64,000 bases of DNA from Leptobrachium leishanense (lineage: Eukaryota; Chordata; Amphibia; Anura; Megophryidae): positions 249,461,721 through 249,525,720 of the forward strand of contig CM019067.1 in the NCBI GenBank assembly GCA_009667805.1, given 5' to 3'. The notes beneath the pieces were generated by a model. That model did no database searches. It was not told where the DNA came from and was given only the letters and a program-made list of their open reading frames with translations. Positions 12,775 to 25,023 of the stretch are shown here, one piece after another. The position numbers were made by a program, and so were the translations under genes. Position 1 is the stretch's first letter, and every line of letters starts with the position of its first letter.

Positions 12775-12995
12775 GTTTCCACCTCCATGTTGGACGGTGG
12801 GGATGGTGTTCTTGGGGTCATAGGCAAGATGTTATCATTCTTTTAAACTGAGTTAAATACTCACTATATTTTAAGACTTTAAACATACATTAGGCTAAAC
12901 ATTGCATTCATGTCCTTTTGCTTTTGTTAAATGGATCTGCTGAAGCAACTACTTTGTGTTTTGTGATATATTGTTGGTTTTTTGAACTGCACTAA

Positions 12996-13800
<805 letters not shown>

Positions 13801-13802
13801 TA

Positions 13803-14184
13803 CAGTAAAACCTTGGAGTGAGAGTAACTTGGTTTCAGAGTGTTTTGCAAGAAGAGCAACAATTTTTTATAAAGTTTAACTTGATTAACGAGTGATGTCT
13901 TGTAATACGATCAGTACATACACTTTGCCTGCCGAGCGTCACGTCACAACTGAGGCCAAGGTCACACAAGCGCACGGAGTGCGTCCATGTGACCTTTCCT
14001 CCCTGCATCCGTCGCAGCATTCTGACGGCTCGACTGTGAGGGCCACACGGTGTAATCTACGTAATAGTATCGCAGATAGCAGTGATCCGGTTAGTGATAA
14101 ATGTCCTGCACAATAACCCTCCACCTCCGCTCGCACTCTCTCCCACCAGCCACGATTCTTGGTTCACAATCCAAGGTATTACTG
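13803..14184. mobile_element. Tigger/pogo-like MITE
   Basis: Termini CAGTAAAACCTTGGAGTGAG and (inverted) CAGTAATACCTTGGATTGTG, flanked by TA on both sides (13801-13802, 14185-14186). The left end (GAGTAACTTGGTTT, then GTTTTGCAAGAAGAGCAA) is the pogo/Tigger-like terminus known across vertebrates. The centre is CpG-rich and non-coding. Confidence 0.88.
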
Positions 14185-14488
14185 TAGTTTGTTTTTTTGT
14201 TTGCTGTATGTCAATGGGCATTTCCATTATCCAGACACTTTTTTATAAGAAAAGAATGATTGAGACGTGACTATTAAAGTTTTAGAATTTCAAGGATTGT
14301 TCTCTTTACCAGGACACGGATAGCTTGATTACATACCAGAATAGTTAGTACACAAGTAGTTGATTCTTACCCAGTTGAGGAAGTTAAATCTATATAACCT
14401 TTATTTAAAGTTGTGTAAATCTCTCGGCCATTAACCCTTAAATGAGTTATTTACTAAATAGTGGATAAGCAGAGAGTTGCAAGAAAAT

Positions 14489-14956
14489 TACTTATCTTAC
14501 CCCAAAAAGAGGCAAATATGGATATTTTTCAAAATGCATCTATTTTTTAATTTTGACTGACATTTTGTAATTCGTTTCATGTTCTGTAGACTAAGTCATT
14601 CCTCAGCGCAGATGACACCTTTTTTTCTTGACCTCGCTCCTTCTGTACTATGTATGTCCTGAGGAAAGCCCTGGTACAGGGCTGAAATGTTGACCTATAT
14701 GGAACAGTAAAACGTTTATTCAGCAGTCCTGGAGTGCCGCCATCATTTCTGAAAATTTTTACATACTATTGAGCCAGACAGCAGGCACCGGGTAATTTGA
14801 ATCTCATTCAGCAAGAGTGCATGGTGTTTTGACCTATTTATATTATATATATATATATATACGAATTACAAAATGTCAGTCAAAAATAAAATTAAAGAAT
14901 AGACGCATTTTGAAAAATATCCATATTTTCCTCTTTTTGGGGTAAGATAAGTAATA
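14489..14956. repeat. Long inverted repeat with GCCCTG..CAGGGC hairpin centre
   Basis: Arms of about 85-90 bases (14489-14575 and 14865-14956; left includes CCCCAAAAAGAGG and TATGGATATTTTTCAAAATG) pair with few differences. The spacer holds AGCCCTGGTACAGGGCTGAA followed by ATGTTGAC, the same motif as in the 7.6-kb palindrome, then CCTGGAGTGCCGCCATC. An (AT)n run lies at 14841-14862. Class unknown. Confidence 0.8.
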
Positions 14957-15970
14957 TATATACATATATATATGTGTATTTATATATATATATACATAAA
15001 CATTGATTATTTCTATGCTTTGGGTGAAAATAGCTGGCTCGACATTGGCTGCAGACAATGTAGATTGGATTTAGCTAAGAGAGGGTTATTTCCTTGGCTT
15101 TGCGTGAGAAGACGCTTGTGTGAAATATGCCCAGGTTATTTTATATACATGCTTTTACCATACTCAAAGATCAGGATTCGTACTCAAGATTTATTAACTC
15201 TGTAAAGAGACAATTTAATGAACAGTTAACAGTTTATAGGGTTGTACAGGATTTATTTATACTACATATGTTAGGACTCTGGGGAATCCCTTTAAGTCCA
15301 TTGACACATATAACATACCGGTCATGTTTCCTTTAAGATTACCGGTGTGCTTTAACCATTTGATAAGTAGAACCAAGCATTGTGGTTGATAACAACACAA
15401 ACATCTCCTGCATTGTGATTCATTTGCTTTCCATGAGACAGTTTCAGTTTTGCAGTTTGATAAAAAGTTATCCTGTAAAGTAATGAGCTTCATTAAATGC
15501 TAACCTTGTCTGGTTATTAAATGGCTGTACCTGCTGTGTCATTTTATTGGCAACTTAAAGTTAATGCTAATTTTGTGAACATAAAGAGAGGGTGATGATT
15601 CGAAGGTAATTGCAATTAAGACAGAACCTTAGATATAATATATATTGGACAGAAGACCCAGAAAATACTGGATTATGGGTCTGGTGATGCTGATTTTGGT
15701 GTGTCTCTGTCTACTCTCTTACCTCCACTACGTCTCTGACCAATCTCTCTTATCATACATGAAGGTTGCCCCGTTCCTCTCCTTCTTCACCATCCCTCTC
15801 AATACATTGTGACTCTTTCATGTCCCTCCCGTATTTGTTGTACCTCTTTCAAACCTCCCTCAATAACCTTATATCTCTGTCCCATCTCTCTCACTTCCTA
15901 TTGTATCCCCATGTATCACACTTATTTTATTTAAAATTCTTTTATTTAAAATTTTAATTAAAATTTATCT
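14957..15970. other. Non-coding stretch with AT microsatellite
   Basis: Alternating AT/TATATA tracts at 14955-14998. The rest shows nothing recognisable. Confidence 0.4.
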
Positions 15971-16092
15971 TAAATTCCAACAAATGATGTGCTACTCCAG
16001 GAATGTCACAACAAAACAGCTTTTATTCATGGACAGCCCGAGGCTTTTTATTTTGACACTCCTGGAGTCGTCCATCGTTTGTTAGAATTGGA
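15971..16092. repeat. Short palindrome, CTCCAGGA..TCCTGGAG
   Basis: Arms of about 38 bases (15971-16008 and 16054-16092) pair with several mismatches around ACTCCAGGAATGTCA. The spacer contains CAAAACAGCTTTTATTC, which also occurs near 3276-3296. Possibly a relative of the hairpin repeats at 7.6 and 14.7 kb, since CTCCTGGAGT follows the centre as in the 14.7-kb copy. Confidence 0.6.
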
Positions 16093-17439
16093 AAGCTGGA
16101 TTGCGGATCCTTTGGTGGAGCACCCAGGGTGTTACCCGACTAAAGTGAGGCTCCTCTCGTAGTAACCGCATGTCCTTTTGCTATATTTTACTTATCTATC
16201 TTAAATTGGAGTGGCAATAGCAACCCTTTGTCTGGGCCTATCATGAGGGAATAATCCTTGATCCTGCAGCTTCAATAGTTAAAAAGAAAAGTAATCAGGA
16301 TTTTATCTTTATCTTTTATAAAAAAAAACCACTATAAATATCATAGGCTGTAGGAGGAACTAGGTACAAATATATCTATGTTTTCTATTAAAAATAATTG
16401 GATGAGAATGAGAACCTGTTTTATAAAGCTATGATTGGAAATCCTGCAGTGATCACAATGTATTAATACTGAGCCGAGTGGCAGCTGAAAGTGTTTGCAT
16501 GAAAAAGCTGGCAGTAGTGTATTTATCTGCAATGGATTCTCCAGAAAACAAAATAGAGGTGCTGTACCATTCCTATAAAACAGATAGGAATCTTCCATGT
16601 AATGGAAAAATTACATTATGGATAACAATTTGTTATCAGGCATCTAGTCTCTTCTATGCAATGTTTTTTGTGTATCTGTTCTAGCTACATGTCATACATT
16701 TATTGTGAGTTGGCTCAAACCTCAACTTCATCTTCTTGACACATTTATTCGGAGTTCACTTTCAAGCAAGCTGTGTTGTTTCTGATCAAGTACAATTCAT
16801 GTGTTCGTGACATAAATGGAATAACAGACTACGTCGTGTGCATTTTAACAGCTACGAGTCACATATAGTTACCTATACTGCTGACATTATACTTTTTAAT
16901 AGAGATTTCTTTTTGTAAAAGACACAACTGTAAAGAAATACAGTAGAATTATTCATTCGTTTACACTGAGATGCAGAACTGCTGAGGCGGCCATATGTTT
17001 CCAGGTAGATATATTAATTTATCTTGTTACGCTTTCTGCACACCAAGTGCTTTACGTTGCTTGGCATATTCCTGGTTAACATCAAAGCTATTCTTCAGAC
17101 AAGGCTGGTGCTAGTGTTTGTGGGGCCAGGTTCAAAAACGGTGCCACTCTTTCTTTTTTGAAAACATTTTCAAAAAAAATTCCAGCAAACACGTTAAATT
17201 AATTATAAAAAGAGAAAACAGGATTATGCGTGCATGGTGTTAGTTTTGTGCATCTGTGTGGCTGTCTGCATGGAAATTCTGTGTGCAGGGTGCCTGTGTC
17301 GCATTGGAGTGAGTGCGGTTGAGAAAGATGAGTACATGATTACCTGAGGACGATGTGAGTGGGCATACGGTGGACAGTAGGATGGAAACGTGTCGTTGGC
17401 TTAGTGAAATGGAGGTGATTGAGTGCATGAGTGATATAG
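16093..17439. other. Non-coding stretch, nothing clear
   Basis: No coding region. At 17107-17160 a segment reading GGCTGGTGCTAG resembles the hAT-like terminus at 18842, but it has no partner end. Confidence 0.35.
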
Positions 17440-17659
17440 GAGTGGGTGTATATGAGTGTAACACTGACACAGGAGCTGATGGATTCATACAAAACACTGA
17501 CATACTAATATTCACACAGGTTCGGGCACACCAACAGATTCACACAGACACACTAAACTATCCACAAATGCAGACAAATTGAAAGTTATACAAAGACACT
17601 GAGAGATCCCCACACAGGCACATTGACATATCCTCACATCAACATATTGACATATCAAC
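17440..17659. repeat. CACA/TGACA-rich degenerate minisatellite, left part
   Basis: Loose tandem units of about 24-30 bases around ACACACTGACAGATC-like words. The same array resumes at 21879 after the hAT insertion, so it was one array before the insertion. Confidence 0.75.
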
Positions 17660-18226
17660 TAGGGATGAGCCGAACACCCCCCGAGTTCGGTTCGGATCCG
17701 AACTTGAACTTTCCAAATGTTCGAATCCGAATCCGAACTCGATCTCAATACAAGTCAATGGGGCTGAAAATTCGGTTTTTAGAGTGCCCTCCAAGAAGGC
17801 ATATATGCTAGATATTTGCCATAAAAGGTGTATGGGGGTCCGGGTAGTGCCCTGGGGGACAGGAAACAAGGACAAAAAGTTAAAAAAAAAACGTTTTTAA
17901 AGGGACAGTGAGTTTTCCATGAAATAAGGGTTAAAAATAAAAACGAAAAAATCCTTCAAATATCGTGCCTAGGAGGTCCCCATAACCTGCCCGTGAAGTG
18001 GCGGATTTGTAGGATGTATAGAAACACTTAAAAACAAAAAAATGATGTTTCAAATGATGGTAAATGCTTTTCCTTTAATCTATCCATAAACAACTGCTTG
18101 GGGCGGCAGTCTGTATGAAAAGAGGAGACATTTTCGGACACGCAGAAAAAGGTTAGTGATTTTTTTTGGCTAAATTATTGTGAAACTTATGCAGGCTTTG
18201 GATGAAAGTAACAATAGATGCTTTAA

Positions 18227-18653
18227 GGCTGGGGTCAGACTAGCGCACTTTTAACGTGCGTTTAGGCGCACTTAATCACGGCCGCACTAGCAGCAAATGA
18301 CACGCAATGACGGCCAATATACGAAGTACGGCCGCACGAAAGTCTGGCCGCGCAACGCAAGTGGAAAATGAACGCATTTTTTCGAGAACGCTGAACCGCT
18401 AGTACTGACGTACAGAGTGCGCTCTATCCGCATAGCGGCGTGTGTGCGTGATTAGGAGACGTCAGACGCTGCTTATGTCCGGCCAACATAACGTCCAGAC
18501 ACCCAAAGTTTCCTGGTTTGGATCCGTAAAAAATCACGCACAAAAATGTGCATCGTATGACCGTTTAAGCGCTTTCCATGAAAAAACACCTCAATGCGTT
18601 CGGACGCACTTTTTGATGTTCGCTGCGAAAAATGTGTTCGTTTGACCCTAGCC
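18227..18653. mobile_element. Harbinger-type MITE with TAA target duplication
   Basis: Ends GGCTGGGGTCAGAC and (inverted) GGCTAGGGTCAAACG, flanked by TAA on both sides (18224-18226, 18654-18656). Interior is CpG-rich with GCGC words and non-coding. Nested in the hAT element. Confidence 0.82.
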
Positions 18654-18841
18654 TAAAATTGGGCCTTTAGCGTCGGCAACAGTGCCGTCACACAGTCTCA
18701 CCCCTCTGAGGATATCAATCTGATACAGGCGTCAGTGGCAGTGCAGCCAAATATTGTGCCTTTGGTGCCAGGCCAGCAAATGCCATCATACAGTAACCCC
18801 TCTGTGGTATTGTAGAAGAGTGCAGGGGTGGACCATGCGGT

Positions 18842-19171
18842 CAGGGCCGGTGCTAGACTATTTTGCGCCCTAGGCAAGACCAGCTACTTGCACCCCCCAA
18901 AAAAAAAAACCACACAACAGGAAACTGCTAAATTTCTTTTTACTTAAGAATAAAGTTTGAAAAGCACCAATAGTAAAAGGTAAAATAAATATAAATAAAC
19001 TGTATTAAACCATTTTAAATTAACTCTATTAAACAAATTAAAATTAACTGTATTGAACAAATATAAATTAATGAAAAAAAAAATAAGAGTTGTCACGTAA
19101 GTTTCAATTTCAGGCACATCAAAATTTCACTTTGCGTGCCTTATCCTTTGCAAATTTTCATCATGCGTATA
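18842..19171. mobile_element. Possible truncated hAT-like element
   Basis: Begins CAGGGCCGGTGCTAGAC and has GCGCCCTAGGCAAGAC soon after, words I associate with amphibian and fish hAT elements. No matching right end before the Tc1 at 19174 or after it, so truncated or misread. Confidence 0.45.
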
Positions 19172-19173
19172 TA

Positions 19174-20789
19174 CAGTTGTGTTCAAAATTATTCAACCCC
19201 CACTGAAATTGAGTGTTTTGGCCAGTTTGACATTGATTTTGATCATTCAGTCATCTTGCTTACAATTAAATCAAAGAGGCACGTGTAGGTCAGACAAAAA
19301 TAACATAACATTTATAATGAAATAACCACAAATGTCTTTTCTGTGCTCACATCATTATCAGTTTTTTCAACCCCCAAGTGACATTCAATCTTAGTACTTA
19401 GTACAACATCCTTTTACAGTTATAAACAGCTTTTAAACGTGAAGCATAGCTTGACACAAGTGTCTTGCAGCGATCTACGGTATCTTCGCCCATTCGTCAT
19501 GGGCAAAAGCCTCCAGTTCAGTCACATTCTTAGGCTTGCGCACTGCAACTGCTTTCTTTAAGTCCCACCAGAGGTTCTCAATCGGATTTAAGTCAGGTGA
19601 CTGCGATGGCCACTCCAAAATGTTCCAGCCTTTAATCTGCAACCATGCTCTAGTGGACTTGGATGTATGCTTGGGATCATTGTCCTGTTGAAAGGTCCAA
19701 CGTCTCCCAAGCCTCAGGTTTGTGACGGACTGCATCACATTGTCATCCAATATCTCCTGGTACTGAAGAGAATTCATGGTACTTTGCACACGCTGAAGCT
19801 TCCCTGTACCTGCAGAAGCAAAACAGCCCCAAAGCATGATTGACCCCCCGCCATGCTTCACAGTAGGCAAGGTGTTCTTTTCTTCATAGGCCTTGTTCTT
19901 TCTCCTCCAAACATAGCGTTGATGCATGGGCCCAAACAGTTCTAATTTTGTTTCATCAGTCCACAGAACACTATCCCAAAACGTCTGTGATTTTTCCACA
20001 TGACTTTTGGCATACTGCTGTCGACTCTTCTTATTCTTTGGAGACAGCAAGGGGGTGCGCCTGGGAGTTCTGGCATGGAGGCCTTCATTACGCAGTGTGC
20101 GCCGTATTGTCTGAGCTGAAACTTCAGTACCCACATCTGACAAATCTTTTCTCAGTTCCTCAGCAGTCACACGGTTACTTTTCTCCACTCTACGCTTCAG
20201 GTAGCGCACAGCAGTCGAAGTCAGCATCTTCTTTCTGCCACGACCAGGTAGCGTTTTAACAGTGCCCTTTGCCTTGAATTTGCGAATGATGCTTCCTATG
20301 GTCTCTCTTGGTATGTTTAACATCTTTGCAATCTTCTTATAGCCATTGCCCTTCCTGTGAAGAGTAATCACCTCTTCTCTTGTCTTCCTGGACCATTCTC
20401 TCGACTTCACCATGTTTGTAACCACACCAGTAAATGTCTAGAAGGAGCTGAGTATCACAGTCATTTTAAAGCTGCCTAATTGGTGCTTGTTATGCTTTAT
20501 TGCTGCTCCGTGACATCCACATGTGTTTTCAATATCTGGTTGAAAACACTTGAATGAACCTCTGTTCTTCAGAGTGGTAGTCTTTAAGGGGTTGAATAAT
20601 TGTGTCAATGAAGAATTCACAAAAGAAACATTTACTACTGTATTACAAAACCAATTGATGTCATTTTAGTTGCATATGGTTCTTTAAAAAGTCCTTCTAG
20701 GATTTCATTCTGAATACAATTACAAATGTACACTAAATTCCCTAAAACCCTTTACAGCATTGGGGGTTGAATAATTTTGAACACAACTG
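19174..20789 (-). mobile_element. Full-length Tc1-type transposon, nearly intact
   Basis: Inverted ends CAGTTGTGTTCAAAATTATT and AATTTTGAACACAACTG, each beside a TA (19172-19173, 20790-20791). CCCCCACTG continues the left repeat and CATTGGGGG the right, giving ends of about 32 bases. The transposase fills the interior on the minus strand. The target was a short tandem repeat: CATCATGCGTATATA lies on the left and recurs on the right near 20818. The almost complete gene and well-kept ends point to a recent insertion compared with the Tc1 at 4.2 kb. Confidence 0.93.
19475..20425 (-). CDS. Tc1-type DD34E transposase, C-terminus lost to a frameshift
   Basis: An open frame of 316 codons. Residues about 10-115 form the bipartite helix-turn-helix DNA-binding region (KIAKMLNIPRETIGSIIRKF, then SAQTIRRTLRNEGLHAR) with a GRGRKK hook between them. 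The catalytic triad is complete: Asp157 in WTDETK, Asp248 in QQDNDPKH and Glu283 in NPIENLW, with exactly 34 residues between the last two. The glycine-rich HGGGSIMLWG is present. The stop after EWAKIP looks like a one-base deletion near 19478: the next frame continues VDRCKTLVSSYASRL, which fits the family C-terminus of about 340 residues. It would bind the element ends and catalyse cut-and-paste. Whether the product missing about 25 residues works is unknown. Two methionines (positions 1 and 5) could start it; MVKSREWS is the more usual. Confidence 0.92.
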   Translation of the reverse strand: MVTNMVKSREWSRKTREEVITLHRKGNGYKKIAKMLNIPRETIGSIIRKFKAKGTVKTLPGRGRKKMLTSTAVRYLKRRVEKSNRVTAEELRKDLSDVGTEVSAQTIRRTLRNEGLHARTPRRTPLLSPKNKKSRQQYAKSHVEKSQTFWDSVLWTDETKLELFGPMHQRYVWRRKNKAYEEKNTLPTVKHGGGSIMLWGCFASAGTGKLQRVQSTMNSLQYQEILDDNVMQSVTNLRLGRRWTFQQDNDPKHTSKSTRAWLQIKGWNILEWPSQSPDLNPIENLWWDLKKAVAVRKPKNVTELEAFAHDEWAKIP

Positions 20790-20844
20790 TATATTTATAT
20801 TGCCCAGGCCAGCTCACATCATGCGTATATATATTGCCCAGGCC

Positions 20845-21458
20845 AATCCCCTGGTGGAGATAGGGGGTTCATTTGAACCCCGATATCTCCAGGCATCTAG
20901 TGGGTCATGGAGGGTGTCAATCGAAAGGCCTGAGCATGGCCTTTCGAATGATACCCAACATGACCAGGTATAAAGTAGAAAAAAGAAAATAAAAATATGT
21001 ATTTTTTTGTGTTATTTTTATTAATGCAGCAATATTGTTTACATTGCAATTATAATGTGAACGATGATGCACTAATGATTTTTTTCTATGGGGTGCGTTT
21101 GCTATAAATCACGTAATTCCCCCCACAAAATGTAACAAGTCCCCATTTCTATTTTTTGTACAAGCGCACCCCATAGAAAACATAACCACAAACGCTCATG
21201 TGCTAAAATGTGAAAAAAAACAACACTTTACACACTGCAGATGATTAAAAATTCAATTTTTTTTGCATTTTTTTTCATAATATACAGCCAGGACAGGACG
21301 TATACATATAAAAATGATATATTATGAATCTGCGGAGTCTGCCGGAAAGAACGATATCTAACATGTCGGTTATTTAACAAAATGTGGCTTCAAAATCGCG
21401 TTTAAACATGATGAGTGAAAGCGGTAAAAATGAGCTGAGCACACAGCGGTGAAATACA
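20845..21458 (-). mobile_element. Fragment of piggyBac-like element
   Basis: Matches the 27917-28694 element in reverse orientation: GGCCTTTCGAATGATACCCA at the left, and GTAAAAATGAGCTGAGCAC with CACAGCGGTGAAAT at the right. The TTAA-flanked terminus that should follow is missing, so the copy is truncated inside the hAT element. Confidence 0.65.
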
Positions 21459-21878
21459 GCATATTAGAAGTTTTAGGAGGGAAATTAACACTTCTCAAAT
21501 CTCAATCAGAAGCAGACACCACCCCACCCCCTCAGTATAGTCTACAATGTATCAAATTGATTAGACCAGACTAAAAACACCTGTTATGCCATTTGAAAAA
21601 CACAGGTCATTTAGAGTTGAGAATCTTTCCATGTACACATTAGTTTTTAATTCAATATCTAATAAACCGTTGCTTATAATATTCTGCAGTAAAGAGTCTC
21701 TTTATTCCTAGATTTTTTTAGTATTTTTTTAAGCATTTTCTATACTTTTTTCAAAAAAAAAATTCCGAACTCGAACCGAACACACCCAAAAAGTTTGAAG
21801 TTCGCAAACTTTCGAACGACCAAAGTTCGGTTCGAACTCCGAACTGATTGAACCGAACAGCTCATCCCTAATATTAAC

Positions 21879-22370
21879 CTAGACAGCCACACCCTAATAC
21901 ACACAAATACACAGTGAAAGAACCACACATACAGACTCATTAACATATTCATACACTGAGTCACATTGACAGATCCACACACAAACACATTGACAGATCT
22001 ATACTCAATGGCAGATTCACTTACACAGACACACTATCAGACCCAAACACACAATGACAGATCCCAAACAATGACAGATCAACCTACTCAAACACACTGA
22101 TAGATCCACACAGACAGTGGCAGATCCATTCACACAGACACACTGAACAATGCACATTAACAGACATATTGACGGGTTTCACAGACACTGAGAGACACAC
22201 GTATACATGGTCAGGTCCACACAGACACACAGACAGATCTACACACAATGACAGAGCCACCCACATGGACACAGTGACCGATCCACAGAAATGATGACAG
22301 ATGCATTTATATAGACACTGACAGATTTACATATCGTCACACTGACAGATTCGTGCATACAATTTGTCTT
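21879..22370. repeat. CACA/TGACAGATC degenerate minisatellite, right part
   Basis: About twenty imperfect units with CACACTGACAGATC-type words, continuing the array at 17440-17659. Open frames crossing it are repeat artefacts. Confidence 0.8.
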
Positions 22371-23785
22371 AGTTGCCCCAAATCTAAGGTAAGTGAGGTT
22401 GTGCGAGGTGGGGGCAGGAATTTAATTTATTATACATTACTTTGCATTTGTTTACCTCTCCATTTCATATTCTTTGGTTTGGGAGGAGATATGTTTCTTT
22501 GTCTTTTTGTTGAATGAAACCAGAGGTTTTCATACAATGCAGTGAAATTCATATGTGAAATTTCTGCAGTAAATTACTCATTAGTGTTCACAAGCCTATG
22601 GTTATTTACTAAGGTGATCGTGGCAATGTAAGTCTATTAACATACAGAAATGTCCCTCTTGACTATAATGCATATAGTAGTATATGTGAGAACAAGGTTT
22701 CCCTAGCACAAACATCCAGATCATATTTAAGGACATCCTTGCACATAGAAGTGACAATACATGTACTGCTAAAAATTATTGAGAGACAGGGATCTTTGTG
22801 GAACATGCATAAAGTAGCCCACTGACAAAACATTGATTGCTATATTTTCCTGCTGATGGGCTTTGCTTTTATTGGTATAGCATATTAATGTGAATTGAAC
22901 ACATCTGTCTCGTTTACCCTTTCCTGTGCCAAATAAATCTTCTTCACATTCTCATCCAGTATTCCACGTTCCTTCATTGCTCTTTCAACACAGTTGCATT
23001 GTGGTGCAAACAAAAGACTATTCATCATTTGAAGTGTCACTGAGGGTTCGAGCAACATATTTAATTGAAAGAGCATCAGTGAAATACATATTTTATACCT
23101 TTTAGTGTTAAAGTCCTGGAAAAATGACATTTATAACTAGCTGGCTGCTTTCTCTTTGAAGTGTTCTCTCATACTATCACCTCCCATCACAACCCCCATA
23201 AACCATAATAGAAAGACACAATTTGCTACGATAGGTCTACTTTGTACTTTTTATTGTACATGCATGCATAAAAATAAACATACACCATACTTTACAGATA
23301 CATATTTAAAGAATTCTCAATTATTTATTACAGAAAGTTTTAATCATTCAGGACCCTAATGTGTTTTCATATTATAGTGGATTTCCATGATATAGTGAAG
23401 GAATTTTTATGTCTTTGTTAAAAGTGTATGCTACTACATTATAACATGTATACATTTCATTATACAATACATACTGTATGTGTTTCAACATGTTGTGCTG
23501 GTACATGTTGTTTTGCAGTTTTGATGCAGTAGTATTTTCCATCTTATGATGCTGGTACAATAAAATACTGTATATGTACCAAATCAGTAGCATGACACAC
23601 GGTAATATAGTAGTTTGTTATTGCACTCCTACCAATATGTCCCATAATATATAATGATGAGTGTATTCCATTGCAATGTAGTCAGTATTGTGTGTAACAA
23701 AATCCAATACAAAAATATATTTATCCCACCAAATTGGCATGTATATGTAGACAATGCACCAGATCAACACAACTGAGTAAACATG
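22371..23785. other. Non-coding stretch, nothing recognised
   Basis: AT-rich, no element ends recognised and no convincing coding region. Confidence 0.4.
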
Positions 23786-24513
23786 GGGCTAAATTACAAT
23801 CTTCGCTCAAACATTTGCGCCGGCGCAAAAATGCATTAATGCGAGGGGTAAAACCCTTTGCGTTGAATGCCGTATTACATTGTCAGCGCAACAAATGCAC
23901 GCAATCGTCTACCGCAGGTGAACCTGCGCGAACCCTGCGCGAGCTTACTGTAAGTTGCGCGTCCTATACTTAACATTGTGAGCGCAAATGCGGATGTGCG
24001 CAGATGGTATTACAATCTATGCGCAGGAATGAACGCATAGCCTTTGCGCGCATAATTTTAGCAACTCCTAAAAGCTGGTGTTAAAGGCAAATCTGAACAA
24101 CGTGGCCGAACCCAAATACACCAGCCCATAAAAAAAATTCAGCAAAGTATAGTTACACATTCTACTCATACCAAACCATAAGATGGAGAAGTTGTGTGTG
24201 CATTTATTATTGCTGCAGCATTTATGCTCAGATTGACTTTGGCTGGCGCAAAAACTTAACGTGAGATAATTGTGGTTCTTAATTCTGATTGGCTGAATCG
24301 CTTGAAAAAAAACATACGCACACTTATTTCTGTGCGCAACGTTACTGCGCAAGCATTTGTGCGCATCCGGTTTACGCGCGTTATTGCTCGACGGATAAAA
24401 AATGCGTGAGGATTGTAATTCCAGCGTTGATTTGCGCGCGCAAACGTTTAATGCTTGGCGCACAAATTCACGCGTTGCGCGTGTGTCTTTGCGTGAAGAA
24501 TGTAATTTAGCCC
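23786..24513 (-). mobile_element. Harbinger-like element, GGGC-ATTACAAT family, complete
   Basis: Ends GGGCTAAATTACAATCTTCG and (inverted) GGGCTAAATTACATTCTTCA pair over about 25 bases. Flanks are ATG and ATA, a possible decayed 3-bp duplication. GCGC-rich interior. It is the reverse-orientation homologue of 9714-10320. A 131-codon minus-strand frame (24068-24463) is only partly open in the sister copy and has no recognisable domain, so I do not call it a gene. Confidence 0.8.
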
Positions 24514-25023
24514 ATAGTGTGTAAATGCTTATGTTGTTGAAAAGGATTTCAGCATTATTCAGTATGGAAACATATTAACACATGATTTTTCTCTGTGACG
24601 ATCAACTGCATGTAGAGTTTGAGAATCGGAAATAGAGAGGAAATGAAGCAGACGATTTTACTTGCCGTAAACTTGGCAATTCCTCTAAGGCCATTCTGTT
24701 ACTCTCAGAGTCAATCTGCGAGTGAAGATGTTTCTCTCTGTGCCAAATCCTTGACTTCAATTATTTCCCTTAATTAAGGATCATACACAGAATCCAATGA
24801 CCCTGAAATTTGTTTTGAAAACTTACATCTACAGGGCAGACAGATGGTACTCAACCATTAAAACCTGTAATGTTTACCATATTCTATCTATCTATATGTC
24901 GACGCACACGCATTTAACATATATACGTATATACTGTATTACATAGTTAGCGTGGGTTACTTATTTAGAAATGTAATAATCGTAACATTAACAAGAAGAT
25001 TTGTAACTGTATCCATATTAATA
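24514..25023. other. Non-coding stretch, nothing recognised
   Basis: No repeats, element ends or coding region recognised between the Harbinger-like element and the LINE. Confidence 0.4.

Larger units (their letters stand above)
11435..12834 (-). pseudogene. Tc1-type transposon remnant with decayed transposase
   Basis: Begins after TA (11433-11434) with CACTGTGAGGAAAAAAAATA, a terminus I know from a widespread fish/amphibian Tc1 family. The minus strand holds transposase C-terminal sequence in pieces: the remembered family motifs around a HHD-type second catalytic site and the GNIMLWG region can be followed, but with several frame changes and no long frame. The copy is split by a hAT insertion at 12106-12774. 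It resumes at 12775 with CCACCTCCATGTTGGACGGT and stops near 12834, so the N-terminal part and the right end of the transposon are missing. Confidence 0.8.
17660..21870. mobile_element. hAT-type insertion, TAGGGATGAGCCGAAC ends, heavily nested
   Basis: Left end TAGGGATGAGCCGAACACC and right end (inverted) TAGGGATGAGCTGTTCGG, with TTCGGTTCGGA-like runs inside both. Flanks ATATCAAC (17652-17659) and ATATTAAC (21871-21878) are a 7/8 target duplication, the hAT length. The original element is probably only about 1 kb (17660-18223 and 21459-21870). The rest is later insertions: a Harbinger MITE, a hAT-like fragment, a Tc1 and a piggyBac-like fragment. At 21655-21760 it carries a module shared with the Harbinger-like family at 10.7 and 36.0 kb. 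Confidence 0.85.

Noticed and set aside
17440..22370. CRISPR-like regular spacing in the CACA minisatellite
   Set aside because: Units are degenerate and contiguous without unique spacers, and the genome is a vertebrate one.
24068..24463. 131-codon minus-strand frame in the Harbinger-like element
   Set aside because: The sister copy at 9764-10103 has partial similarity but changed frames; no domain is recognisable. Similarity follows from shared DNA, not from selection on protein.
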